From Leucobacter luti (GTDB taxonomy: Bacteria; Actinomycetota; Actinomycetes; Actinomycetales; Microbacteriaceae), in contig NZ_CP080492.1 of the NCBI RefSeq assembly GCF_019464495.1, forward strand, positions 2,728,001 through 2,792,000: 64,000 bases of DNA. Reading direction: 5' to 3'. Position 1 is the first letter of the stretch, and each line of letters starts with the position of its first letter. The position numbers and the translations under genes were made by a program. Positions 24,044 to 32,658 of this stretch are shown here, piece after piece. The notes under the pieces are model-generated. The model was given only the letters and a program-made list of their open reading frames with translations, was not told where the DNA came from and made no database searches.

Positions 24044-25055
24044 ATGGTGCACCGAGCATGGGCGGCGCTGCCACGCGCCGAGGCGCTGCTCGCGTCTCGC
24101 ACTCCGACAACGGCCGTCTCCGTGGACGAGGCGCACGACACGATCTCGGCGGTCTTTTGCGACCATCATCTTGCACCGCTTGAACGCCGCGAGGTGAACA
24201 TGAACCTGCGCTCGGTGCGTGATGCAGGGGTGGGCATTGAGTTGCTCGACTACGGCGAAGCGGTGCGGATCCATGTCGGAGGAGGGCTGGAGAATTTCCA
24301 CCTCGTCCAGATCCCGCTGCGCGGCCGCGCAACTATGGAGGTGGGCAACGCACTCGTCCAGTCGTCGTCGCGGGTCGCGACAGTGCCTCCGCTCGATCGG
24401 GAGTTTACGATGCGCTGGGACACCGGCGTGCCCACTCTGATCCTCTACGCCGAACGGTCCCGGTTGCGCACGGTTGCAGAAGCGATGTACGGGGTCGATG
24501 GCGAGCGGCTGCAGCTGGGGTTGCATCTGCACTTGGATACCGTGGTGGGCGGCGACTTCCTGCGGGCATTGCTTGACCACCACAGTGTGCTCGAGCGTGG
24601 GAGCGCAGATGGCGCCTACGCACGGCGGCTCTCAGCCGAGCTGCTGCTGACGCGGCTGCTGAGCGCGGTGGACAACTCGGTGACTCGCTCGCTCGGCACC
24701 TGGGCGAGTGTGGAACGCGTCCGAGTGACGCCGGGGACGCGCTGGTGCGCCGGTTCGAGGATCGCATCGAGGGGGGTGCTGCGGAGGGGGCGAGTGTGCT
24801 CGAGATTGCAGCGCAGCTTGAGTGCCGTTGCGCACGCTGCAGTCGCACGTGCGCGCGGTGCGCGGAACCACGCCGACGGCGCTGCTGCGGGAGGCGCAGC
24901 TGCGGCACGCGCATACGCTCCTGGAGGCGGCGGATCCGCTGCGCGAAACCGTGACGGGAATCGCGCAGCGTGCCGGATTCACACACCTCGGCCGATTCTC
25001 GACCGAGTACCGGAGGCGTTTCGCGGAGTCACCGGGTGACACGCTGCGTCGCTAG
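24044..25055 (+). pseudogene. AraC family regulator with two frameshifts
   Basis: The N-terminal AraC-binding-like domain reads from the ATG at 24044 to about LGTWASVERV in one frame. The sequence then continues as SDAGDALVRRFEDRIEGG...EIAAQL in a second frame, and as VPLRTLQSHVRAVRGTTPT...RFSTEYRRRF in a third; the last two parts form the normal HTH domain ending at 25055. Adding one C near 24721 and one G near 24820 would restore a single ~337-residue protein with an unbroken AAQLGVPLRTLQ helix. It is divergent from the indole monooxygenase operon, where iif-type clusters have their AraC activator. It is either a decayed gene or carries sequencing errors. Confidence 0.8.
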
Positions 25056-25083
25056 CGGACGGGCAAGTAGACTCGCGAACACT

Positions 25084-25857
25084 ATGGCCGCAACGTTGAA
25101 CTCAGTGTCGAAGGCGCTCGACATTCTGCACCTCTTGCGTGCCCGCGGACCGCTCAAGCTCTCGGAGATCGCGGCCGAGATTGGAGTCGGTGGATCGTCA
25201 GCGCACCGTCTTGTCAGCACGCTGCGTGAGCAGCGTTTCGTGCGGCAAGAGGCGCATGGGAAACGCTATGAGCTCGGATCAGCGATGCTGTTCACCTCAG
25301 CGGTGTCAGCGTTGGAGCACTGTGTCGCGGTGAGTGAGCCGGTGATGCACGAACTGCAGCGGAGTTCACAGGAGACGGTGCACTTGACGGTGCTGCGCGG
25401 ACCGATTTGTCTCTTCGCAGCGTCGGTTGAGTCCCAGCAGCCCGTCCGGGTCACGAGCCGGGTGGGGCAAGGACCGCTCGCCCACACCGCTGCCGGTGGC
25501 AAAGTGCTCCTTGCCGCACTCGATTCCGACCGGCTTGCGGAGCTGTATCTGCGGCGGCCGCTCGAAGCGGCGACCCCGGAATCGGTGACGGATCCGGAGC
25601 TGCTGTGCGCCGAGCTCACGGGCGTCGCGCGTCTCGGCTACGCCAGAAACCGCGGCGAATCGGAGCCTGACATGTATGCGCTGGCGGTGCCCGTACGCCG
25701 CCCCAACGGCGAAGTGATCAGTAGTCTGACGGTTGCCGCGCCGCTGTCTCGCATGGGGATCTCAGCCCACGGGGACACGCTCAGCCCGCGCGAGAAGGAG
25801 CTGCTGCGGCAACTGCAGGCCGCGGCAGGCCAGATCGAAACGCTGCTGGCGTACTAG
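25084..25857 (+). CDS. IclR family transcriptional regulator
   Basis: A 257-residue IclR protein. It has an N-terminal winged HTH (LNSVSKALDILHLL, LKLSEIAAEIGVGGSSAHRLVSTL) and a C-terminal GAF-like effector domain (PLAHTAAGGKVLLAAL, GYARNRGESEPDMYALAVPV). IclR proteins commonly control aromatic catabolic operons. The ATG at 25084 is 28 bases after the araC-type gene, and the longer open frame overlaps that gene's HTH. The target is unknown, but it closes the catabolic island. Confidence 0.9.
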   Translation: MAATLNSVSKALDILHLLRARGPLKLSEIAAEIGVGGSSAHRLVSTLREQRFVRQEAHGKRYELGSAMLFTSAVSALEHCVAVSEPVMHELQRSSQETVHLTVLRGPICLFAASVESQQPVRVTSRVGQGPLAHTAAGGKVLLAALDSDRLAELYLRRPLEAATPESVTDPELLCAELTGVARLGYARNRGESEPDMYALAVPVRRPNGEVISSLTVAAPLSRMGISAHGDTLSPREKELLRQLQAAAGQIETLLAY

Positions 25858-25901
25858 CCGCAACGGGTGGACGCGGGTCTCCGCCAGAGTCACAACGCTC
25901 T

Positions 25902-25924
25902 GCCGTCGTGCGGCTCACGGCGGC
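25902..25924. terminator. Weak hairpin between iclR and rskA
   Basis: Arms GCCGTCGTG (25902-25910) and CACGGCGGC (25916-25924) with one G-U pair and a 5-base loop, between convergent genes. No U-tract is present. Confidence 0.35.
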
Positions 25925-26003
25925 GGCAGACACGCCGGTTGCGCAGACGGGGCGGCTCGCGCGCGCCGGGGCCTGCGAGTTCTCGTTGCAGGCGACTCGG
26001 CCG

Positions 26004-26843
26004 CTATGTCTCTTCGAGGCCTCCGGGGCTCGAAGCGGGAGTCGCAACGACCAGGATCGGCTCGGTTGTCGGCGCACCGGTCGCAGATCCGCCACGGTCC
26101 TCAACGGTGACCGCGAGCGCATCGCCCGGCTGGACATCTGATGCCAGCACGGCAGCATTCCGCTGGGCATCGACGGAGACGAGACCGAGAGATTTCGGTG
26201 TCCCGTCTCGGACGATCCAGAGCTCGAAATCGTGCGATCCCGCGAGCTCGGGAAGGCCCGCCGCCACGAGCACGGCTTCCCCTTTGGCGCGTGACCAGTG
26301 CAGCGTGGCTTGTCCTGCTCCGGCAATTGGGGCCGTAACGTACTGTGCATCCGGTGCGGCTGCGAGCTGCTCGAGTGCGACCGTGACCGGATCCGGCGGG
26401 GCCAGCAGGCCGCGCAGTGGGAAGGAGAACGAAAACACGAGCAAGATGGCCACGGATGCCGCGAGCACGAGCCACCCGAGGCGGCGCCGAGGTTTGGCCG
26501 AGAGCTCAGATTCGTCATCGTCAGCGTACTCGGCGAGCTCGGGGACTTCGGTGAGGTCTGCTTGACGCGGGTGCGGGTGCGGGATCGGATCCGGATCCTG
26601 TGCTGCCCGCTCAAACTGTGGCGCCAGCGCGATTGCGTCCAGGATTGAGGCGCGGGCGGTCACCGGCGGGGCGACCTCGCGCACGGAGGCGCCCAGGGCG
26701 GCCGCGGTGGCGCGGTCCTCCTCCACGATCCACTGCCACTCGGGATGTGCGGCGAGCGTTGCAGAGAACACCTGCTCTTCATCTGGCGACAGTGCGTGCA
26801 CCGCGCGCAGGGCGGAGAGCTCACGGAACTCGTGCTCGTTCAT
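26004..26843 (-). CDS. rskA: Anti-sigma-K factor RskA
   Basis: A 279-residue membrane anti-sigma factor. The cytoplasmic N-terminal region (HEFRELSALRAVHALSPDEEQVF) is the sigma-binding zinc-less ASD, a single membrane helix lies near LGWLVLAASVAILLVFSFSF, and the outer C-terminal RskA domain contains GSHDFELWIVRDGTPKSLG. It sequesters SigK and is released by proteolysis. Its ATG overlaps the sigK stop (ATGA), the standard pairing. The ribosome site is GGAGGAG. Confidence 0.9.
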   Translation of the reverse strand: MNEHEFRELSALRAVHALSPDEEQVFSATLAAHPEWQWIVEEDRATAAALGASVREVAPPVTARASILDAIALAPQFERAAQDPDPIPHPHPRQADLTEVPELAEYADDDESELSAKPRRRLGWLVLAASVAILLVFSFSFPLRGLLAPPDPVTVALEQLAAAPDAQYVTAPIAGAGQATLHWSRAKGEAVLVAAGLPELAGSHDFELWIVRDGTPKSLGLVSVDAQRNAAVLASDVQPGDALAVTVEDRGGSATGAPTTEPILVVATPASSPGGLEET

Positions 26844-27439
26844 CGTGTCTCCTCCAATGCTGTCCTGAGCCGGGACAGTCCGTCCCGAATGCGCGTCTTG
26901 ATGGTACCGAGCGGCGCTCCGAGAAGCACCGAGATCTCCGTGTGGCTGTAGCCGCCGAAGTAGGCGAGCACGATCGCTTTCCGCTGGGGTTCTGGGAGTG
27001 AGGCGAGACCACGCACCGCCTGCTCGCCGTCGACACGCAGCGCCACTTCTTCGTCAATACCTGGCACGGGGACCGCGAGATCGCGTGCGCCGCCTGCCAG
27101 GTCGCGGCGGCGTGAAGACTGCGATGCTCGCACTCGATCTACTGCCCGCCGATGGGCAATCGTGAGGAGCCAGGTGCGCGCGCGACCGCGTTCGGCATCG
27201 AAGGTGTTCGCCGTTTGCCAGGCTTCGAGGAACACCTCCTGCAGCACTTCCTCGCTCTGGGCTCGATCGATGAGCACCCGCAGAATCAGCCCGAAGACCC
27301 GAGCGGAGAGCAGATCGTAGAGCTGGGCGAAGGCGCGCTGATCGCCGCGCGCTGCGCGCGTGAGTGCCACATCGGCCGGATCAGCGCCTCCGCCGTCCCC
27401 CGGAATTTCGACCCCATCGATGACCATCTCCTCCAGCAT
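26840..27439 (-). CDS. sigK: ECF RNA polymerase sigma factor SigK
   Basis: An ECF sigma factor of about 199 residues. Region 2 is FAQLYDLLSARVFGLILRVL and EEVLQEVFLEAWQTANTFD; region 4 is YFGGYSHTEISVLLGAPLGTIKTRIRDGLSRLR. I choose the ATG at 27439 with GGAGG ten bases upstream; the frame is open to 27487. It is followed by the overlapping rskA. The next genes (dipZ and a fasciclin lipoprotein) are members of the SigK regulon in mycobacteria, which supports the SigK rather than a generic ECF assignment. Confidence 0.88.
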   Translation of the reverse strand: MLEEMVIDGVEIPGDGGGADPADVALTRAARGDQRAFAQLYDLLSARVFGLILRVLIDRAQSEEVLQEVFLEAWQTANTFDAERGRARTWLLTIAHRRAVDRVRASQSSRRRDLAGGARDLAVPVPGIDEEVALRVDGEQAVRGLASLPEPQRKAIVLAYFGGYSHTEISVLLGAPLGTIKTRIRDGLSRLRTALEETR

Positions 27440-27483
27440 GACGCATACACCTCCGTTCACCCCTCGTATGACCCGCGCGAGTC

Positions 27484-29211
27484 TCATCCGAATGTGAATG
27501 AATAGACCTGGACCCCGGGTGTGACGGTGAGGTCGAGCGTGCCAGCGGCCGGGTCTGAGCTCTCCACGAGTCGCACTGAGCGCGGAGTACCCCCGACGTC
27601 AATCGTGCGTGTGCCGCCTCCGCTCACGGCAACTTCGATCGTGCCGGACCCGGCAACGACTGTGCGGACTTCCTGCCCGCGGTAGGTGAGCCGGATTGCG
27701 GCGTCAGCTTGGGCGTCGTCTCCCGGCGTGGCGAACTGCGTCTCGACCGTCCACGCGCCAGAGAGCGCAAACGTGTCTTTCGACTGGTCTTCCGGGAATG
27801 TGAATTTCCGGGATCCGGCACGGTAGTCGCCCGGGCCAGCGAAGTTCCGATCCTTTGACGAGCCAAGGAACGTCTCCGGTGTTGTGCTGCCGAGCTCAGG
27901 TGTCGCATCGGTAGTGCCGGTTTTGGCTGGCAGCTTCACGCCGGGGTGCGCATCTGCAAGGAGCTCTCGGATCAGCTTCTCCGTTGTGTCGTAGTTGCCC
28001 TCACCAAAGGAAATATGGCGCACCGTTCCGCTCGCGTCGATGAGGTAGTGCGCCGGCCAGTAGCGGTTGCGGTAATTGGTCCACGTGGAGAGATCGTTGT
28101 CGAGCGCGACCGGGTACTCGATCCCAAAATCTGCGATTCCAGATTCCACGTTGCTGCGCTCCTTTTCAAACGCGTACTCGGGAGAGTGAACACCAATCAC
28201 TGCGAGCCCCGCATCACGGTATGCCTGATCCCACGCGACGACGTGTGGAATCGAGCGTTGGCAGTTGATGCATGAGTATGCCCAGAAATCAATGAGGACG
28301 ACCTTGCCGCGGAGCTGTTGCAGATCGATCGCTGAGTTTTCAGGAGTGTTGAGCCACGCCTCGATGCCGCTCAGTTCGGGAGCAGTGCCGCAGGAGTTCA
28401 GCTCAGGAGCGTCATTCGCGCACTTGTCGAGGTCACGGTTCTCATCGGTGATGAGCCCGCCGAGGCTGAGCGCGCTCCGGCCAGCATCGCTTTCGGCGAG
28501 ATCCTGCTGGAGGCCGGAGGTATAGTCCGGGAGGAGACGCTGGAGTGCCTGGGGCACGTTGAACGCGAGACCTATGGCGAGCGCGATGAGCGCGATGCCG
28601 CCGACGATCCTGATGGTCCGCTCTCGCTTCCGGAAGCCTCGAATGCGCTGGGCGACGCTGCGCCCGGCGAGCGCGAAGATGAGCAGGGGCACAGCGACGC
28701 CGAGGGCGAACGACACCGTGAGGAGTACCGTGTCGATACCGATCGCTCCGGTCGCGCCGGCGACGATGATCGCTGCGAGCACCGGACCAGCGCACGGTAC
28801 AAAGACGGTGCCGAGAGCGAGACCCATACCAAAACCGTTGCCGCCATCACCGACCTTGCGCCGAGGAAGACGCTGGAAGGGCTTCTCGAGGAGCTGCTCG
28901 AACCCGGGGAACAGCATGCCGACACCGATGATCGCGAGCACGGCCACGCCTGCCCAACGGATTGTGCTCTGAGGGATTGAGAGCAGACCGAGCAGCAGGG
29001 AGCCGAGCAGCGTGACCACGGAAAAGCTGAGCACGAGGCCGGCGATGATCCAATACGGCCTGCTCCTACGCGCATGAATGACCTCGGGCGCTTTGCCAGG
29101 TGCAGTGGGTTGCGCTCCGGCGGTGAGAAAGATGACGGGCAGTACAGGCAGAATGCAGGGTGAGATGCCGGTGATGAGTCCGCCGAGCAGACCGATGAGC
29201 ACGATATCCAT
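27484..29211 (-). CDS. dipZ: DipZ-type cytochrome c biogenesis / thiol-disulfide protein
   Basis: A 575-residue fusion. The N-terminal ~240 residues are a CcdA/DsbD-like membrane domain (TGISPCILPVLPVIFLTAG, GTVFVPCAGPVL, each with a conserved Cys). The middle is an extracytoplasmic thioredoxin domain with the active site SCINC (FWAYSCINCQRS). The C-terminal domain is a beta-sandwich (from about AGPGDYRAGSRKFTF). It carries reductant across the membrane to secreted disulfides. I start at the ATG at 29211; the longer frame lies in the intergenic region. It lies upstream of sigK on the same strand, and divergent from the fasciclin lipoprotein. Confidence 0.9.
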   Translation of the reverse strand: MDIVLIGLLGGLITGISPCILPVLPVIFLTAGAQPTAPGKAPEVIHARRSRPYWIIAGLVLSFSVVTLLGSLLLGLLSIPQSTIRWAGVAVLAIIGVGMLFPGFEQLLEKPFQRLPRRKVGDGGNGFGMGLALGTVFVPCAGPVLAAIIVAGATGAIGIDTVLLTVSFALGVAVPLLIFALAGRSVAQRIRGFRKRERTIRIVGGIALIALAIGLAFNVPQALQRLLPDYTSGLQQDLAESDAGRSALSLGGLITDENRDLDKCANDAPELNSCGTAPELSGIEAWLNTPENSAIDLQQLRGKVVLIDFWAYSCINCQRSIPHVVAWDQAYRDAGLAVIGVHSPEYAFEKERSNVESGIADFGIEYPVALDNDLSTWTNYRNRYWPAHYLIDASGTVRHISFGEGNYDTTEKLIRELLADAHPGVKLPAKTGTTDATPELGSTTPETFLGSSKDRNFAGPGDYRAGSRKFTFPEDQSKDTFALSGAWTVETQFATPGDDAQADAAIRLTYRGQEVRTVVAGSGTIEVAVSGGGTRTIDVGGTPRSVRLVESSDPAAGTLDLTVTPGVQVYSFTFG

Positions 29212-29395
29212 GAGGAGCCCTCTCTGGGAGCTGGTGCTGAACCCCTCGGGTGTGCCGGGGCCAGTGGTGTTGCTGAGTAGTTCGGTGCCGGCGGCAGATC
29301 GGATTGGAGCGGCGAAGGGTCGGGGCACGACGGCAGCTGGAATGCCGTGGGGAGCCGCCCTGCTCCGGGGCCTGAAAAGTTTTTTCCCAGATTTC

Positions 29396-29422
29396 CCATC
29401 CGTGAGTCGAGCGGCTCCGAAG
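29396..29422 (+). promoter_or_regulatory. Candidate SigK-type promoter of the fasciclin lipoprotein
   Basis: CCATCC (29396-29401) and CCGAAG (29417-29422) are separated by 15 bases, about 50 bases before the ATG. They resemble the mycobacterial SigK elements CCATCC and CCGAAT, though the spacer is slightly shorter than I recall for that consensus. Confidence 0.45.
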
Positions 29423-29470
29423 ACGACACAAGCCGCGGGAATCCGCGGATCGATTCTCTGAGGAGGAACC

Positions 29471-30151
29471 ATGTTCAAGACGAAGAAGACCCTCGGTACC
29501 GCGTTTGCTCTGACTGTGATTGGGGCGGCAACGCTGACGGGCTGTTCAATGGGCGCTGCAACGGATGAGGGCAGCGAAAGCAAGGCAGCGCCGCAGACGA
29601 GCGAAGAGGAGAGCATGCCGAGCACCTCGACGGACACGATGGATCCGGCAGCCAACCTTGTGGGCTCAGGCTGCAGTGCATACGCCGAGGCTGTACCGGA
29701 TGGGGCTGGCTCGATTCAGGGCATGTCGCAGGATCCGGTCGCGGTCGCAGCGTCGAACAACCCGATGCTCACCACACTCGTCGCAGCCGTCAGCGGCAAG
29801 TTGAACCCGGACGTCAATCTGGTGGACACCCTCAACGGCTCCGAATTCACCGTGTTTGCTCCGGTCGATGATGCCTTTGGCAAGATCGATGCCGCGACCA
29901 TTGACACGCTGAAGACCGACTCGGACCTGCTGACTAAAATCCTGACCTATCACGTGGTGGCTGGGCAGATTGAGCCAAGCGACGTCGCTGGCACACACGA
30001 AACCGTCGAAGGCGACGAGCTTGAGGTGACCGGTTCGGGTGACTCGCTCAAGGTCAACGGAGCAAATGTGATCTGTGGTGGCGTGCAAACTGCCAACGCT
30101 GTCGTATACCTCGTTGATGGGGTACTGATGCCCCCGGCTGACGAGCAGTAA
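29471..30151 (+). CDS. MPT83-like fasciclin-domain lipoprotein
   Basis: A 226-residue secreted lipoprotein. The signal peptide ends in LTGC (Cys25), followed by a Ser/Thr/Glu-rich linker to about residue 60 and one fasciclin domain ([57 protein letters not shown]). It resembles MPT70/MPT83 of mycobacteria, exported proteins under SigK control. Two extra cysteines (GSGC and VICGG) may form a disulfide handled by the adjacent DipZ. The ribosome site is GAGGAGGA. Confidence 0.92.
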   Translation: MFKTKKTLGTAFALTVIGAATLTGCSMGAATDEGSESKAAPQTSEEESMPSTSTDTMDPAANLVGSGCSAYAEAVPDGAGSIQGMSQDPVAVAASNNPMLTTLVAAVSGKLNPDVNLVDTLNGSEFTVFAPVDDAFGKIDAATIDTLKTDSDLLTKILTYHVVAGQIEPSDVAGTHETVEGDELEVTGSGDSLKVNGANVICGGVQTANAVVYLVDGVLMPPADEQ

Positions 30152-30600
30152 CCCCTCACCGCTCACATACGGTCACTCGTCTGCGCCTCCGCCGTCCCGA
30201 GGTGTGCACGGGTGGCCGTATGTTTGTGCGGGGCGGTATTCAGGCGCAGAAACAAATCAACCTCGGCTGAGCGCTAGTATCACTCAACCGAGGTCTAACC
30301 AGATCACCTAGGCGAGTAGGTGGTCGATGGCTGTGCTCAGTCTACCGCGGCGAGGCCCGGGAACGTGCCTGGCAGGGTGGGGTGGGCGCGCCGCTCGGGC
30401 GCTCGGAGTGCTGGCAACCGCACCGCCCACCAGCGTCGACGACTCCGACGCCACAGAGGTCACGCTACGGGCGATGACGTCAGAACTCAGAGAATTCGAT
30501 GGGTCGCCACAGTGAACGTCCCCGAAATACGGAGCCGCTCACGGTTCGAGAAGTGAAATCTTGGGCTGAGCGAGGAACGCTCGGACTGCGAAACTGAGGC
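30152..30600. other. Intergenic region with inverted repeats, no gene seen
   Basis: About 450 bases without a convincing gene; the plus-strand frame at 30320-30556 is Arg-rich and lacks a ribosome site. ACATACGG (30165-30172) pairs with CCGTATGT (30216-30223) across a 43-base gap and may be a terminator of the fasciclin gene. A second imperfect hairpin, CCTCGGCTGAG with CTCAACCGAGG, lies at about 30260-30293. Confidence 0.4.
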
Positions 30601-30834
30601 TTACGGCTTGCTCTTGTTGGCGAGTGTCGGGGATTCCTCGCCAGTGAGACGGGCGCGGAGCCCCGAAGCGCGGAGGATGTCGCCCTCAAGGAAACGGATC
30701 TCCTCGACCGAAAGCGATCCTGACTTCTTTGCCTCTCCGATGAGCTCGAAGGCCGTCTGGATCTCGTCCTCCAGCCCGAGGGTCACGATGTCCTGGACCT
30801 CGATGGGGAGGCGCTGAAAACTTGCTGACGTCAT
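30601..30834 (-). CDS. Small acidic protein of unknown function
   Basis: I do not recognise this 77-residue frame. Its composition is protein-like (helical, acidic, few Arg/Pro), for example QRLPIEVQDIVTLGLEDEIQTAF and SVEEIRFLEGDILRA, unlike the antisense frames here. I start at the ATG at 30834; a GTG/ATG further up (30879) is also open. No clear ribosome site is visible. It stands alone between two plus-strand genes. It may be a real orphan gene or a remnant. Confidence 0.4.
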   Translation of the reverse strand: MTSASFQRLPIEVQDIVTLGLEDEIQTAFELIGEAKKSGSLSVEEIRFLEGDILRASGLRARLTGEESPTLANKSKP

Positions 30835-30989
30835 GAGTGAGACTTTAGCGGCGTATTCGCAGTCTCGCCGAACTGACACGGCATTCCGCCGGGCATTTCC
30901 CTGATCTACCGCCCACTGCCCTGAAATCTGGCTGCAAGATTACCGCTTCGATGCTATTTTGTTACCTAATTCGAGGAGGTGATGTATCG

Positions 30990-31475
30990 ATGCCAGCACG
31001 TGCTTGGGGAACCTGGCGTGGCTCTGGACAGACGCTGCTCGCTCTCGGTGCAGTTGTCACCTTCCTCATCCTCGGACTCGTCGGGATGCACCTGCACACG
31101 GACACGCCTGCTCCGCATCTCGTGCAGGGTGCAATGAACAGCGCCAGCGTCAGCGGATCCGACGCCAGCAGCACCCGCACATCTGGCACCGACGGCGTCG
31201 CGGCGCCAGCAGCCGGGCTCCCGGCACTCGCAGATCCAGCTGCTCACGCGATGGCCTCTGACCCCGACCTCGCTCGCCAGGGATCAATCAGCCTCGAACT
31301 CGTCACCGCCTGCATGCTCGCGCTCCTGATCACTCTGGTGTGTGCCGTGCGCCTGCTCCGCTTGCGTCGAAACCTTCCGCGCGCGCGTCAGGAACCCGAA
31401 ATCTGGCGATTCGTGAGCGCGATCCCCACTCGCCGCCGCCCGCTCTACCTCCTCTTCTCCATCAGTCGGACCTGA
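30990..31475 (+). CDS. DUF6153-like membrane protein
   Basis: A 161-residue protein with an N-terminal helix (LLALGAVVTFLILGLVGMHLHT), a long Ser/Ala/Asp-rich extracytoplasmic stretch and a second helix (LELVTACMLALLITLVCAVRLL), then a basic tail. The layout and the HLHTD segment resemble the DUF6153 proteins found near copper and respiratory genes in actinobacteria; the function is unknown. The ATG at 30990 has GAGGAGGT nine bases upstream, so it is preferred to the ATG at 30951. It heads a run of envelope genes to 34373. Confidence 0.65.
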   Translation: MPARAWGTWRGSGQTLLALGAVVTFLILGLVGMHLHTDTPAPHLVQGAMNSASVSGSDASSTRTSGTDGVAAPAAGLPALADPAAHAMASDPDLARQGSISLELVTACMLALLITLVCAVRLLRLRRNLPRARQEPEIWRFVSAIPTRRRPLYLLFSISRT

Positions 31476-31594
31476 GCGCGCTCGCGCTCTCCGCGAACCA
31501 CGCTTCGCGGTCCATCTGGCGTACCCGTGGCCCCGCTCGATGAGTGAGCCGGCCCTCTGGTGCGCCCGCGATCTGACTGAATTGGAATTGAACT

Positions 31595-31708
31595 GTGAGC
31601 CACCAAAAGAACCCGCTGAAGAAGCCGCTCTACTTTGTCCCCGGCGTTGCCGCGCTTGCCATCGGAACGGCGTGCCTCGTGCCGTTTGTGCTCGGAGGGA
31701 TGTGGTGA
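31595..31708 (+). CDS. 37-residue single-pass membrane protein
   Basis: A short frame starting GTG at 31595 and ending TGA at 31706-31708. It has a basic N-terminus (SHQKNPLKKPLYF) and one hydrophobic helix (VPGVAALAIGTACLVPFVLGG). The stop overlaps the GTG of the M23 peptidase gene, and the ribosome site of that gene (GGAGGG) lies inside its last codons. This arrangement is hard to explain unless the small frame is translated. I do not recognise a family; a small partner of the CtaG/oxidase system is possible. Confidence 0.6.
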   Translation: MSHQKNPLKKPLYFVPGVAALAIGTACLVPFVLGGMW

Positions 31709-32580
31709 CTGCCGGGTCCGCAAGGAACCCCGACCCTCGGTCGTATCCGAGTCGCAGAAGTGTACGCGCGGCAGATGTCTCTGTGCAGGCGGCCCCGGGC
31801 TTCGTGCTGACCCAGGCGCCACATTTCCGCCCGACCGAGATGCTGGAAGATTCGCCTCCACGGCGCCAGACCCTGCCCAACGACCTCCCGCTGCAGCGAT
31901 CCCAGCGAGCGGTGCACCGCACGCTGGCCGTCGCTGCGGTTGCAGGCTGCGCGTGCGTGCTCGCCAGTGCGGGTCTTCTGCCCGCAGCTGGACCCGGCGA
32001 AGCAGCGGTCGCGGCCGCTGCGGATGCCGCGCCCCAGGAACTCTTGCTGAGCGGAGGCGGATCGGCGTTAGAGAGCGCATTGGCGCCAATCGACGCCGTG
32101 CTTGAGGCGACTCCGGAGAACCAGAAGGAACTGCTCGCCGCGGGAATCGATTTCCGCAGCCTTCCCGATGCGACCACTCGCTACCCCTTCGACAGCGAAG
32201 TTCCGCTCACTGATCCCTTTGGTGCCCGTGCAGCGCCGGTGGCCGGGTTCCACGATGCCCAGGACATGGACGCTGGCGCTGGAGCAGAGATCCGCATCGT
32301 GGCCGACGGTGTGATCTCCGAAGCGGGCGTTGCCGCTGACGGCTGTGGTTTTGCGTTGAAAGTGCAGCATCGGATCGATGGCACGAACGTCACCAGCCGC
32401 TACTGCCACATGCAGGACAGCTCCCACGACTGGCGAGTGGGCGACGCAGTGCAACAGGGTGATACGGCTGGCCGGGTAGGGAACACCGGAATGTCATTCG
32501 GCGCGCACCTCCACCTTGCGATGCGGCAGAACGACGTGCCGATCGATCCGTTGCCGTTCCTCGCTGCACACGCGAAGTAG
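31705..32580 (+). CDS. M23 (LytM) family metallopeptidase
   Basis: A 291-residue envelope peptidase. It has an N-terminal cytoplasmic region of about 75 residues, a membrane helix near TLAVAAVAGCACVLASAGLL and a C-terminal LytM domain. Zinc ligands are visible as HDAQD (H...D) and the HLH of FGAHLHLAM, with the further catalytic His in SRYCHMQD. It would cut peptidoglycan cross-bridges or act as a LytM factor. The GTG at 31705 overlaps the upstream small gene (GTGA), with GGAGGG five bases before. Confidence 0.85.
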   Translation: MTAGSARNPDPRSYPSRRSVRAADVSVQAAPGFVLTQAPHFRPTEMLEDSPPRRQTLPNDLPLQRSQRAVHRTLAVAAVAGCACVLASAGLLPAAGPGEAAVAAAADAAPQELLLSGGGSALESALAPIDAVLEATPENQKELLAAGIDFRSLPDATTRYPFDSEVPLTDPFGARAAPVAGFHDAQDMDAGAGAEIRIVADGVISEAGVAADGCGFALKVQHRIDGTNVTSRYCHMQDSSHDWRVGDAVQQGDTAGRVGNTGMSFGAHLHLAMRQNDVPIDPLPFLAAHAK

Positions 32581-32658
32581 CGGGGCTTCTGAGCCTCACC
32601 ACGCCCGAGTTTTCCCGCACCCAGCTCCTCCACACCCCTGCACTTCCGAGAGAAAGAC

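Noticed and set aside
30320..30556. 78-codon plus-strand frame in the 30.2-30.6 kb gap
   Set aside because: Arg/Ser-rich, no ribosome site and no resemblance to a protein family.
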